A DNA stretch of 64,000 bases from contig NZ_KB891585.1 in assembly GCF_000373485.1 (NCBI RefSeq), positions 547,861 to 611,860 on the forward strand, given 5' to 3'. Shown here in pieces: positions 52,092 to 59,158 of the stretch. The stretch is from Dasania marina DSM 21967 (lineage in GTDB: Bacteria > Pseudomonadota > Gammaproteobacteria > Pseudomonadales > Dasaniaceae). Numbering within the stretch: the stretch's first letter is position 1; every line of letters begins with the position of its first letter. A program made the position numbers and the translations under genes. Under the pieces are notes generated by a model. It was not told the DNA's origin. It was given only the letters and a program-made list of their open reading frames with translations, and searched no databases.

Positions 52092-52481
52092 CTACACCGG
52101 CATATTCATCACATCTTTATAGGCTTCAACTACCTTGTTGCGCACCTGCGTCATGGCATCAAAGGCTACTGACGATTTTTGCGAAGCGATCATCACCTGC
52201 GACAAACTCACACCAGGTGCACCCTGCTCATAGGCTGCTTGCAGGCTACCAGCGGTTTTCTGGGTTTGGTTAACGCCGTCTATCGCACCCTTAAACATGG
52301 TGGAAAAACTGGGCGAGGCACTATCGGCCTTTTCTATGCGGCCATTGAGCGCTTGCTGCACACCCTGTGGCCCCTGCATATCGGCGGGGCCGCCTGCAGG
52401 CATTCCTGCTGGCATGGTAGCCGCCTTCATTTCACGCATTTGGCTGAGTAAGCTATTGATATCTGTACGACCTACATTCAC
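52092..52481 (-). CDS. fliE: Flagellar rod/basal-body adaptor FliE
   Basis: A 129-residue protein connecting the MS ring and rod. It has the conserved C-terminal helices (SFSTMFKGAIDGVNQTQKTAGSLQAAYEQGAPGVSLSQVMIASQKSSVAFDAMTQVRNKVVEAYKDVMNMPV). The N-terminal half is Met/Gly/Pro-rich (MPAGMPAGGPADMQGPQG). It heads the fliEFGHIJ run, with a sigma-54 promoter candidate upstream. Confidence 0.95.
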   Translation of the reverse strand: MNVGRTDINSLLSQMREMKAATMPAGMPAGGPADMQGPQGVQQALNGRIEKADSASPSFSTMFKGAIDGVNQTQKTAGSLQAAYEQGAPGVSLSQVMIASQKSSVAFDAMTQVRNKVVEAYKDVMNMPV

Positions 52482-52636
52482 CGGACTTCCCCTTTACTTA
52501 ACACTCGCTATTAACTGTCAAAGAACTGACATTCAATCTAACCATTACGGTTAAGCTAGCGTATTTAGATGTAGAGGCAGGATATAAGACAGTAATTTGA
52601 CTGTGATGCAGCCCGCTTCTTGTTAGCAGTAGGGGT

Positions 52637-52652
52637 TGCACAAAATGGGCCA
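52637..52652 (-). promoter_or_regulatory. Candidate sigma-54 promoter for fliE
   Basis: Minus-strand TGGCCCATTTTGTGCA keeps TGGC, TGCA and GG-N10-GC. The start point near 52625 would give a leader of about 145 bases. Confidence 0.55.
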
Positions 52653-52761
52653 ATTCTCAGAGTAGGGAAAGCGATGCTGCGGCACTTAGGCTTTGAGAGA
52701 CGTTTCAACACGAAGATAGCCATCGCTAAACACCGCTAATAGGGCAATAGGCATGACAGTG

Positions 52762-52785
52762 CCCAGCCATAAAAGCATGGCTGGG
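52762..52785 (-). terminator. Hairpin 3' of mscS, possible terminator
   Basis: CCCAGCCAT (52762-52770) and ATGGCTGGG (52777-52785) form a strong stem around AAAAGC, extended by imperfect GTGC/GGCAC arms. On the minus strand no T-run follows, so efficiency as an intrinsic terminator is doubtful. Confidence 0.45.
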
Positions 52786-52823
52786 GAGGCACCTTACTTT
52801 AGCAGGTAGCTTAATAGCGGCGC

Positions 52824-53669
52824 TTAGCTAGCCGCTTGATCACCCAACAAACGCACTTCCCGTTGCGGGAAAGGTATAGCCACCCCATTGTTTTTTAAGG
52901 CCGCAAAAACGGCCTGATTAACCTGGTATAGCTGTTGATAATATTGCTGGGTGGGCAGCCATATACGTATGCCCAAGTTAATACTGCTATCGCCAAAGCT
53001 AGCTATACCCACCTGCGAGGGCTTGTTATTGTCTAAGCCCTCTAAAGCATTGATGGCTTGCTCTATGTAGCTTATGGCCTGCCCTGGGTCTTCGTGGTAG
53101 GCAATGCCTATGGTTACTTCCGCCAAGGTACTTAGCTGTGAGTTATGTAAGATCTCACCAATAATATGTTTATTGGGTATGCTAATGCGCACGCCATCTT
53201 CATCCACCAATAAGGTATAGGCCAAACGCACTTCTTCAACTTGGCCAGTAACACCTTGCACCCTAATGGTATCTCCCACCACAAAGGGGCGGGTAATAAT
53301 AATATTAAAGCCCGCACTGTAATTAGACAGCATGCCCTGCATGGCCAAGCCCACACCTAAAGAAGCAGCGCCTAACAACGCTAAAAATGGTGTAACACTA
53401 ATACCCACTTTACCTAGGGCAACCAGCGCCACCATAACGATAATTAACACCTTAACGCCAGCAGCAATAAAATGGCTAAGGGTAACGTCGAATTGTTTTT
53501 TCTCTAGTAGTGACAATACCCAATTACTGACTTTGCGGGCCAACCAAAAGCCCAGCAACATAACAATAATGGCACCCAGTATTTGAAAACTGTAATTAAC
53601 AAAAAACTCAATCACCATCTTATAAATAGCGGTGGCTTGCTCTAACTCTTTGCTTAGGTTCTGTTCCAT
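52824..53669 (-). CDS. Small-conductance mechanosensitive channel (MscS family)
   Basis: A 281-residue membrane protein with three helices (about 25-47, 66-90, 95-125), the last pore-lining helix being the Gly/Ala-rich LALLGAASLGVGLAMQGMLSNYSAGFNIIITRPFVVGD, then the beta domain (VQGVTGQVEEVRLAYTLLVDEDGVRISIPN) and the C-terminal alpha/beta cage. The length matches E. coli MscS (286). It releases solutes on hypo-osmotic shock. It stands alone between fliE and ttcA. Confidence 0.93.
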   Translation of the reverse strand: MEQNLSKELEQATAIYKMVIEFFVNYSFQILGAIIVMLLGFWLARKVSNWVLSLLEKKQFDVTLSHFIAAGVKVLIIVMVALVALGKVGISVTPFLALLGAASLGVGLAMQGMLSNYSAGFNIIITRPFVVGDTIRVQGVTGQVEEVRLAYTLLVDEDGVRISIPNKHIIGEILHNSQLSTLAEVTIGIAYHEDPGQAISYIEQAINALEGLDNNKPSQVGIASFGDSSINLGIRIWLPTQQYYQQLYQVNQAVFAALKNNGVAIPFPQREVRLLGDQAAS

Positions 53670-53791
53670 GATGGCACCCTTTTTATTGCTTTTATATTGC
53701 TATTAACTAGCGACTAAACAGCGTTATAGCCGAGTTACTGATTGTCGAATACAAACTTTTCACCACGGCCATACAACAGCTACATCCACGA

Positions 53792-54742
53792 CTACAAATT
53801 AAGCACATCCACCATTTGCACACCATTACCCGACGACGATACTGTGGCCTCGGTAAAGGCATACTCGGCTTTATCGCTGCTTCTATCTAAGGGTAGCTGC
53901 TCAAAATCAAATAGGTTTTTATCGGCCAATTGGCTGGGGCTAATATGCTGGGTGGAGCGAAATATACTCTCTACCCTACCCGACTGCTGTTTATCCCAAC
54001 CTTGTAACATGGCTTTAATGTTTTGCCTTTGCAGGTTCTCTTGCGAGCCGCATAAATTACAGGGGATGATGGGGAATTTTTTAGCGTCGGAAAACTTAAT
54101 TAAGTCTTTCTCGCGGCAATAGGCCAGCGGCCGTATCACCACATTGCGCTGGTCATCGGAGCGCAGCTTGGGCGGCATAGCCTTCATGCGGCCACCGTAA
54201 AACATATTTAAAAATAAGGTTTCTACCATATCGTCCATATGGTGGCCCAGGGCAATTTTGGTAGCCCCTATGCTTTCAGCAAAGCTATACAGGGTGCCAC
54301 GACGCAGCCGTGAGCACAGGCCACAGGTGGTTTTGCCCTCGGCTACTTTCTCTTTCACCACGCTGTAGGTGTCTTTATCAACAATGTAATAGGGCACCCC
54401 TATCTTTTCAAAATAGGCGGGCAGTATATGCTCGGGGAAACCTGGCTGCTTTTGATCCAAATTGACCGCTATCACCTCAAAATTAACCGGTGCGGCCTTT
54501 TGCAGGTTGATCAATATCTCCAACATCGCGAAGGAATCTTTACCGCCGCTAATACAGGCCATCACCACATCGCCCTCGGTGATCATGCTGTAATCCGCTA
54601 TCGCCTCGCCCATTTGTCGGCGCAGGCGCTTTTGCAGCTTATTAAATTCCAGCGTCTGTTTTTTAAGCTTGGCCGCCTCTTCGGTTGAGGGTTGGCCCGC
54701 TAGGGGAATGTCGGTAACTAATGGAGTAGAAAGCTGTTGCAC
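53792..54742 (-). CDS. ttcA: tRNA 2-thiocytidine biosynthesis protein TtcA
   Basis: A 316-residue iron-sulfur enzyme that thiolates cytidine 32 of tRNAs. It has the PP-loop SGGKDS (65-70), catalytic and cluster cysteines C140-x2-C143 ([10 protein letters not shown]) and C228-x2-C231 ([13 protein letters not shown]), and [21 protein letters not shown] between them. The C-terminus is slightly extended beyond E. coli TtcA. It is divergent from mdh across about 260 bases. Confidence 0.95.
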   Translation of the reverse strand: MQQLSTPLVTDIPLAGQPSTEEAAKLKKQTLEFNKLQKRLRRQMGEAIADYSMITEGDVVMACISGGKDSFAMLEILINLQKAAPVNFEVIAVNLDQKQPGFPEHILPAYFEKIGVPYYIVDKDTYSVVKEKVAEGKTTCGLCSRLRRGTLYSFAESIGATKIALGHHMDDMVETLFLNMFYGGRMKAMPPKLRSDDQRNVVIRPLAYCREKDLIKFSDAKKFPIIPCNLCGSQENLQRQNIKAMLQGWDKQQSGRVESIFRSTQHISPSQLADKNLFDFEQLPLDRSSDKAEYAFTEATVSSSGNGVQMVDVLNL

Positions 54743-55005
54743 AATAAAACCACGGCCTGTTGCTGAGTCAATAAATCATAGGATAGCTAGAATGGCGCGC
54801 ATTTTAATCGTTTTTAGCCAGAATTACCCCTTTATTTGTCGCCATCACAGCCTAGAAACTGGCAATTTAAGGGCCAAATCACTAGAATTAGCCCGCCTTA
54901 AAAGGCCTTTGCGTCAGAAAGACGCGGCAGCCAGAGCCACCCTCTGCCGTTGCCATACCAACGCTCATTGCAACACTTTACTTGCAACACATAGGAATCA
55001 TCATA

Positions 55006-55986
55006 ATGAAACAACCTGTTCGCGTTACCGTTACCGGTGCAGCTGGCCAAATCGGCTATGCCCTACTTTTCCGCATTGCCTCAGGCGCGATGCTAGGCAA
55101 CGACCAGCCCGTTATTCTTCAGCTGCTAGACATCACCCCAGCATTAGGCGCCCTAGAAGGCGTAAAAATGGAACTAGACGACTGCGCCTTTCCATTATTA
55201 GCTGGCGTAGTATGCACAGACGATCCGAACCTAGGTTTTAAAGACAGTGATTACGCCCTATTAGTTGGCGCACGCCCACGTGGCCCAGGCATGGAGCGTA
55301 AAGACTTACTAGAAGCCAACGCTGCCATCTTCTCGGTACAAGGCAAGGCGATTAACGACAACGCCAGCAAAGACATCAAAGTATTGGTCGTGGGCAACCC
55401 CGCCAACACTAACGCGTTAATTACCCAACGCAATGCGCCTAGCATAGACCCACGCAACTTCACCGCCATGATGCGTTTGGATCACAACCGCGCCAAGTCA
55501 CAGCTTGCCCAAAAAACTGGCAAAGACGTTTCTGACGTAAAAAACATGACCGTGTGGGGCAACCACTCAGCCACACAATACCCTGATCTTTCTACAGCTA
55601 AAGTTGCCGGTACCCCCGCACTAGAGTTGGTTGAGCAAGACTGGTACGAAAACGACTACATCCCCACCGTTGCCCAACGTGGTGCTGCCATCATCAAGGC
55701 ACGTGGCGCATCATCTGCTGCCTCAGCTGCTAACGCCGCTATAGACCACGTACGCAGCTGGGCCCTAGGCACAGACGGCGACGATTGGGTAAGCATGGGC
55801 GTTTACTCTGACGGTTCTTACGGCATAGCCAAAGGTTTGATTTACTCATTCCCTTGTCGCTGTAAAAATGGCGATTGGGAAATTGTTGCCGGTTTAGAGG
55901 TTAGCGAATTTAGCCAAGCGCGCATGAAAGCGACTGAGCAAGAGTTAACTGAAGAGCGCGATGCAGTGAGCCACTTATTACCTTAA
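55006..55986 (+). CDS. mdh: Malate dehydrogenase
   Basis: A 326-residue cytoplasmic NAD-dependent enzyme oxidising malate to oxaloacetate in the TCA cycle. It has the N-terminal [14 protein letters not shown] nucleotide-binding motif, substrate arginines in [25 protein letters not shown] and the active-site His in [11 protein letters not shown]. Length and sequence match the LDH-like type 2 group (about 326 residues) rather than the 312-residue E. coli type. ATG 55006 has AGGA ten bases upstream; an in-frame TTG eight codons earlier is not needed. A terminator follows at 56016-56042. Confidence 0.96.
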   Translation: MKQPVRVTVTGAAGQIGYALLFRIASGAMLGNDQPVILQLLDITPALGALEGVKMELDDCAFPLLAGVVCTDDPNLGFKDSDYALLVGARPRGPGMERKDLLEANAAIFSVQGKAINDNASKDIKVLVVGNPANTNALITQRNAPSIDPRNFTAMMRLDHNRAKSQLAQKTGKDVSDVKNMTVWGNHSATQYPDLSTAKVAGTPALELVEQDWYENDYIPTVAQRGAAIIKARGASSAASAANAAIDHVRSWALGTDGDDWVSMGVYSDGSYGIAKGLIYSFPCRCKNGDWEIVAGLEVSEFSQARMKATEQELTEERDAVSHLLP

Positions 55987-56015
55987 TGGTTGATAGGTAG
56001 TTGGTTAGTTTTAGA

Positions 56016-56042
56016 AACCCAGCTTTTTAGCTGGGTTTTTTT
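56016..56042 (+). terminator. Intrinsic terminator of mdh
   Basis: AACCCAGCT (56016-56024) pairs with AGCTGGGTT (56029-56037) around TTTT, followed by a continuous T-run to 56042. Confidence 0.93.
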
Positions 56043-56065
56043 ATGGCTGAATCGCACCGACTTCT

Positions 56066-56156
56066 CTAGACACTCCTTTCAGTCGCGGGGCTCTACCGGT
56101 GCATACCGGTATCCAGAACCTACTACCCTGTCATGCCGGCGAACGCCGGTATCCAG
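56066..56156. repeat. REP-like dispersed repeat units
   Basis: Two units ending CCGGTATCCAG: one begins CACTCCTTTCAGTCGCGGGG (56070-56116), the other GTCATGCCGGCGAACGCCGG (56130-56156). Related units are at 19572-19625 and, inverted, at 59028-59090. Confidence 0.8.
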
Positions 56157-56195
56157 TGCTTTTCTTAATTAATAATTTGTTATTCGAGCGAGGTT

Positions 56196-56427
56196 TCGCC
56201 TTGCCGGGCGATAAGGGCACCCCTACTTCATTCGGCACATCCATGTGCCTCACCTAAAGGCAGCACTTCGTGCTGTGCAAATTGGCTATCCTGCCAATTT
56301 GTCGTCGTCGGCTACGCTCCTGTTATTGACAAGTAAGCCTGCGCTACTCACAAATTTCGCCTAGGGCGGAATTTGGACGCCAGCTTTATCATGGCGCCCG
56401 AAGGGTGAAAATACGCTTTGCGTATTT
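56196..56427. repeat. Series of six consecutive hairpins
   Basis: Perfect or near-perfect stems follow one another: TCGCC/GGCGA (56196-56211), GGCACAT/ATGTGCC (56234-56249), CAGCAC/GTGCTG (56261-56275), AAATTGGC/GCCAATTT (56279-56300), CAAATTTCGCC/GGCGGAATTTG with one wobble (56351-56375) and AAATACGC/GCGTATTT (56409-56427). Sequences differ, but spacing and size are similar. Confidence 0.85.
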
Positions 56428-56432
56428 GAATC

Positions 56433-56571
56433 ACAATTTAACGGCCGCTGCGGAACTCACCTTTTGAAGATACTCAATCTTCAAAAGGCTTAAACAGTCC
56501 TCGCTACTTCGTGCCGTTAAATTCCTCCGTTGCTCGGCGACTCCCAAGGGGAATCTGGGTGCTTCGTAGAG
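56433..56571 (+). repeat. Structured inverted repeat, copy 1
   Basis: About 139 bases, repeated in inverse orientation at 58729-58867. Outer arms AATTTAACGGC (56435-56445) and GCCGTTAAATT (56513-56523) are perfect complements. An inner hairpin CCTTTTGAAGA/TCTTCAAAAGG has loop TACTCAA (56460-56488). ATTTAAC and GTTAAAT fit the attC R-box consensus sequences RYYYAAC and GTTRRRY. Confidence 0.85.
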
Positions 56572-56781
56572 GGTAAGTGCCAAAGTGTTAGAACCGTGAA
56601 TAATTTACAAGAAAACAGATAGGCACTGGTGTTTGAACCTGTGTATATTTATGTATTGATGTACGGATATAGGCTTTGTGTATAGCTCTAGGCATAAAGT
56701 TTAAATCTGGCCATTCTCGTTAATAAAACTGTTATGTATCAACGTCGTAACTAGAGTTTTGGCACTTTCCAGAGAAATCTA

Positions 56782-57486
56782 ATGAATTGGCAAAATTTAA
56801 TTAAATATTCCAGCGTACAGTTAAGAAAACTGGATGAACAAGGCGCGCCCTGTGGTATAGGTTCAGGCTGTCTATTAGATTTTAAACAACAACGATTCTT
56901 GATTACAGTTTTTCATGTTGCAGAGAAATCATCAGATTGGTGCGCTCAAATAAAGTTCAATGAAGATATTCAACAAATAGAAGTCCTCTTTTTAAATGAA
57001 TTTAGTTTTATTGGTGATTTTAGTTCCGACAAGAAATCTATCAAAGATGTTGAATTTTCTTTTCACCCTGTAAGGCCTGACTTTAAGTGTTATTTCCATA
57101 ATAGAGATTGGCGAGGAGATACTTTAGAAATTACAGAAAGACCTGTTCTCAGTACAGCTGATATTGGCGAGCCTAATAAACTAACAAAATATGGTTTTTC
57201 AGGCGATATTAGGCCAGAGCTTATTCCAGACCAAAATGCATTTATAACAGATCATCACATTTATCATGGTTTAGAATACGATCGGACTGAAAATGATCTA
57301 CACTATTTTAAAATGCCAGAAGATCATCCAGGGCATGACTTCTTTCAAGGGTGTAGCGGTGCTCCAATTATTGGAGAAGATGGAAAAGTTGTTAGCTTGG
57401 TAAGTGGTGGTTCACTTGAAACAAATGAAATATATGGCAACAACTTGGCTAAATGTATAAGAACATTAGATCGGTTTATAAAATAA
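56782..57486 (+). CDS. Trypsin-like serine peptidase domain protein
   Basis: A 234-residue protein without signal peptide or membrane segment. The trypsin-like catalytic triad is recognisable: H45 in FLITVFHVAE (family TAxHV), D89 in KDVEFSF, and S192 in FFQGCSGAPIIGEDGKVVSLVSGG (GxSGAP). The early GIGSGCLL matches the first core strand. No PDZ domain is present. The gene is A+T-rich compared with the housekeeping genes around it and is followed five bases later by an attC-like site, so it may be a cassette gene. Such cytoplasmic trypsin-like domains occur in defence and signalling proteins, but no specific role can be given. Confidence 0.78.
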   Translation: MNWQNLIKYSSVQLRKLDEQGAPCGIGSGCLLDFKQQRFLITVFHVAEKSSDWCAQIKFNEDIQQIEVLFLNEFSFIGDFSSDKKSIKDVEFSFHPVRPDFKCYFHNRDWRGDTLEITERPVLSTADIGEPNKLTKYGFSGDIRPELIPDQNAFITDHHIYHGLEYDRTENDLHYFKMPEDHPGHDFFQGCSGAPIIGEDGKVVSLVSGGSLETNEIYGNNLAKCIRTLDRFIK

Positions 57487-57491
57487 ATAAT

Positions 57492-57575
57492 ACATAACAA
57501 GCGCAGGCTGACGGAACACAGGGACGTCGCTTTGCTCCTAGAAGCTCCCTGCTTCCGCAGCTGCGAGCGTTAGGC
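57492..57575 (+). other. attC-like integron recombination site
   Basis: The 84-base site runs from ACATAAC (57492-57498, RYYYAAC with one mismatch) to GTTAGGC (57569-57575, perfect GTTRRRY). Between them GCTG (57507-57510) pairs with CAGC (57558-57561), CGGAA (57512-57516) with TTCCG (57553-57557), and CAGGGA (57519-57524) with TCCCTG (57546-57551). Unpaired bases at G57506 and A57511 are like the extrahelical bases of attC. It directly follows one ORF stop and the next ORF starts 10 bases after the core, the normal cassette layout. Confidence 0.7.
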
Positions 57576-57585
57576 ACCCAATCGA

Positions 57586-58185
57586 ATGACTGAGAAAATA
57601 ACGAAAATTGAGGCAGCCCAACGGCAATTAATCACCGCTATTGAATTATTTCTTAGAGGGGGGGAGCCTGTGTCGGTGTATAGTTTGGCAACTAATGCTT
57701 GGGAAGTCATAGATGCCTTATGCACCAAAGAAGGCATCGATAGCCTTTCCGATGAAACCAGAGAGAATATAACCACTGGGAGTGAGTTAAAGAAAGATCT
57801 AATTAATAGCCCTTATAGAAATTTCTTCAAACACGCGGATCGTGATCCAGACTCTGTGCTTGAAGGCTTCAGCGATTTAGAAAATGACCATATAATTTTC
57901 CTTTCTGTTGAAGATTATATTCGTCTAAATAAGAAGTCACCGGTCGAGTTACAGGTCTATCAGCTATGGTACTTGTCGATAAATATCGACAAAGTAGCTC
58001 ATGAGGCACTGGCTGATATTCTGGCAGCAACTGAAGTCATGTTCCCATCTATTAAAGAGCAAAATAGGGAGCGACAAAAGTCTATGGCTTTGCAAGCAAT
58101 AACTGACGCATATGGAGACAGAGAGCTTAATGATAGTCCAGAAGTTGAAAAAGCATATCACCGGCTATTTGAGCCAAGCGCCTAA
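57586..58185 (+). CDS. Hypothetical protein, HEPN-like helical region
   Basis: This 199-residue, mostly helical soluble protein is not assigned to a named family. The N-terminal part (EAAQRQLITAIELFLRGGEPVSVYSLATNAWEVIDALC) looks like the first helices of a HEPN-type bundle, and R78-N-F-F-K-H83 (SPYRNFFKHADRDPD) fits the R-x4-6-H motif of HEPN RNases. HEPN identity is inference. The ATG lies 10 bases after the attC-like core with no clear ribosome site, as is usual for cassette genes. No second attC is visible after it. Confidence 0.7.
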   Translation: MTEKITKIEAAQRQLITAIELFLRGGEPVSVYSLATNAWEVIDALCTKEGIDSLSDETRENITTGSELKKDLINSPYRNFFKHADRDPDSVLEGFSDLENDHIIFLSVEDYIRLNKKSPVELQVYQLWYLSINIDKVAHEALADILAATEVMFPSIKEQNRERQKSMALQAITDAYGDRELNDSPEVEKAYHRLFEPSA

Positions 58186-58286
58186 GGTAATTGGCGGGTA
58201 ATTGGGGTCAGATGAAACTTTGCATTTCGTTCCAGCCTTCCCCAGCAAGCTGACAGCGACCTTCTAATCACGGACCAACGCACATC
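58186..58286. other. Spacer with GGGGTCAGATGAAACTTTGC-type sequence
   Basis: This 101-base spacer contains TTGGGGTCAGATGAAACTTT (near 58203-58222), resembling short sequences often seen beside REP-associated transposase genes. No transposase is present; it may be a remnant junction. Confidence 0.35.
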
Positions 58287-58694
58287 ATGGAAATAAAAAT
58301 AACCACCAACGACAGCATCACCGAACAAGAGGTTATCGACCTATACCAAGCTAACGAATGGTCATCCGCCAACAAGCCTGAAAAACTGTTACCCGCACTA
58401 CGCAACTCTCACACACTGGTAACAGCTAGACTAAATGGTCGATTGATAGGCATAGGCAATGCTATATCTGATGGCCACTTGGTTGTTTACTACCCTCATA
58501 TGCTGGTTCACCCTGAGTACCATGGTAAAGGCATAGGTAAAAAAATGATGGCGGCTATGCAGAGTATATACTCTGAATTTCATCAGCAAATGCTAACCGC
58601 CGATGGCGACGCCATTAATTTTTATAAGGCCTTAGGTTTTGAGCGCGCAGGTAAAACAGAACCTATGTGGATTTACGCAGGCGATGAACATTAA
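58287..58694 (+). CDS. GNAT-family N-acetyltransferase
   Basis: A 135-residue GCN5-related acetyltransferase. The acetyl-CoA-binding motif A region is YPHMLVHPEYHGKGIGKKMMAAM (HGKGIG), followed by DAINFYKALGFERAG, the typical motif B end. It is related to small single-domain GNATs and the substrate is unknown. Small GNATs are frequent integron-cassette cargo, which fits the island context. Copy 2 of the structured repeat begins 34 bases after its stop. Confidence 0.9.
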   Translation: MEIKITTNDSITEQEVIDLYQANEWSSANKPEKLLPALRNSHTLVTARLNGRLIGIGNAISDGHLVVYYPHMLVHPEYHGKGIGKKMMAAMQSIYSEFHQQMLTADGDAINFYKALGFERAGKTEPMWIYAGDEH

Positions 58695-58728
58695 GTCGTA
58701 GCGGCAACCACGCTTCTAACAAAACCAT

Positions 58729-58867
58729 CTACGAAGCACCCAGATTCCCCTTGGGAGTCGCCGAGCAACGGAGGAATTTTACGGCACGAAGTAGCGAGGA
58801 CTGTCTGAGTGCAAAAACGATTGAGTATCGTTTTTGTGCGAGTTCCGCAGCGGCCGTTAAATTGTGA
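58729..58867 (-). repeat. Structured inverted repeat, copy 2
   Basis: Read on the minus strand this is about 90% like copy 1 over both flanks (CACAATTTAACGGCCGCTGC at one end, GGGTGCTTCGTAGA at the other). The inner hairpin (58812-58836) has the same loop TACTCAA and the same closing bases but an otherwise different stem, CAAAAACGA/TCGTTTTTG. The outer arm is changed from GTTAAAT to GTAAAAT. Confidence 0.85.
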
Positions 58868-58916
58868 GTAGCACAGGGAACCCGAAGGGCGACGGACTAG
58901 GGGTGCCCTTTCTTTT

Positions 58917-58968
58917 GGTTCCGTTTTCTTTGGGCAAACAAAGAAAATGAACCCGCCCAGCTGGGCGG
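58917..58968. repeat. Long hairpin followed by a 16-base palindrome
   Basis: The stem at 58917-58953 has nine perfect A/T-rich pairs plus imperfect outer pairs around a GGCAAA loop. CCGCCCAG/CTGGGCGG follows immediately at 58953-58968. Similar CTTTGGGCAAACAAAG motifs are familiar in multi-copy gammaproteobacterial intergenic repeats. Confidence 0.8.
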
Positions 58969-59027
58969 AACCCAGCAATCAACTTACTACGATAACCAAA
59001 AAAATAAATACAAAAAACCAAAAAAAC

Positions 59028-59090
59028 TGGATACCGGCCTTCGCCGGCAGAGCCTGCCCCGCGACTGAAAGGAGTGCCTTGGGTATGACA
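59028..59090 (-). repeat. REP-like dispersed repeat unit, inverted
   Basis: On the minus strand it runs GTCATACCCAAGGC, CACTCCTTTCAGTCGCGGGG, then GCCGGCGAAGGCCGG and TATCCAG, matching the units at 56066-56156 in opposite orientation. Confidence 0.8.
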
Positions 59091-59158
59091 AGACAAAGAC
59101 ATTATTCAATATCCCAGCACTCACTGGCATAGCCAGATGAGTGAAATCTAAATAGACC

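Larger units (their letters stand above)
52482..52823. other. fliE upstream / mscS downstream region
   Basis: About 342 bases without a gene. It holds the fliE sigma-54 promoter (52637-52652), a TGTCA/TGACA dyad in the fliE leader (52516-52531) and the mscS-side hairpin (52762-52785). Confidence 0.75.
55987..56781. other. Non-coding, hairpin-rich region between mdh and the protease gene
   Basis: About 795 bases. It comprises the mdh terminator, two GCCGG-type dispersed repeat units (56066-56156), a series of hairpins (56196-56427), the structured inverted-repeat copy 1 (56433-56571), then about 200 A+T-rich bases that should hold the protease promoter. No credible gene is present. Confidence 0.8.
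58695..59158. other. Non-coding structured region before acnA 3' end
   Basis: About 464 bases. It contains copy 2 (58729-58867), a long hairpin GGTTCCGTTTTCTTTG/CAAAGAAAATGAACC (58917-58953), the 16-base palindrome CCGCCCAGCTGGGCGG (58953-58968) and an inverted dispersed repeat unit (59028-59090). Reading frames here are by-products of repeats. Confidence 0.8.

Noticed and set aside
58695-58760. A second attC site after the GNAT gene
   Set aside because: TTCTAAC occurs at about 58713, but no properly placed GTTRRRY with pairing inner boxes follows before the repeat; the sequence belongs to the repeat boundary.
58691-58978. Minus-strand 95-codon reading frame containing CPKKTEPKERAP
   Set aside because: It is a translation of the structured repeat copy 2 and the CTTTGGGCAAACAAAG hairpin, antisense to the end of the island. 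Such frames arise from multi-copy repeats and show no domain.
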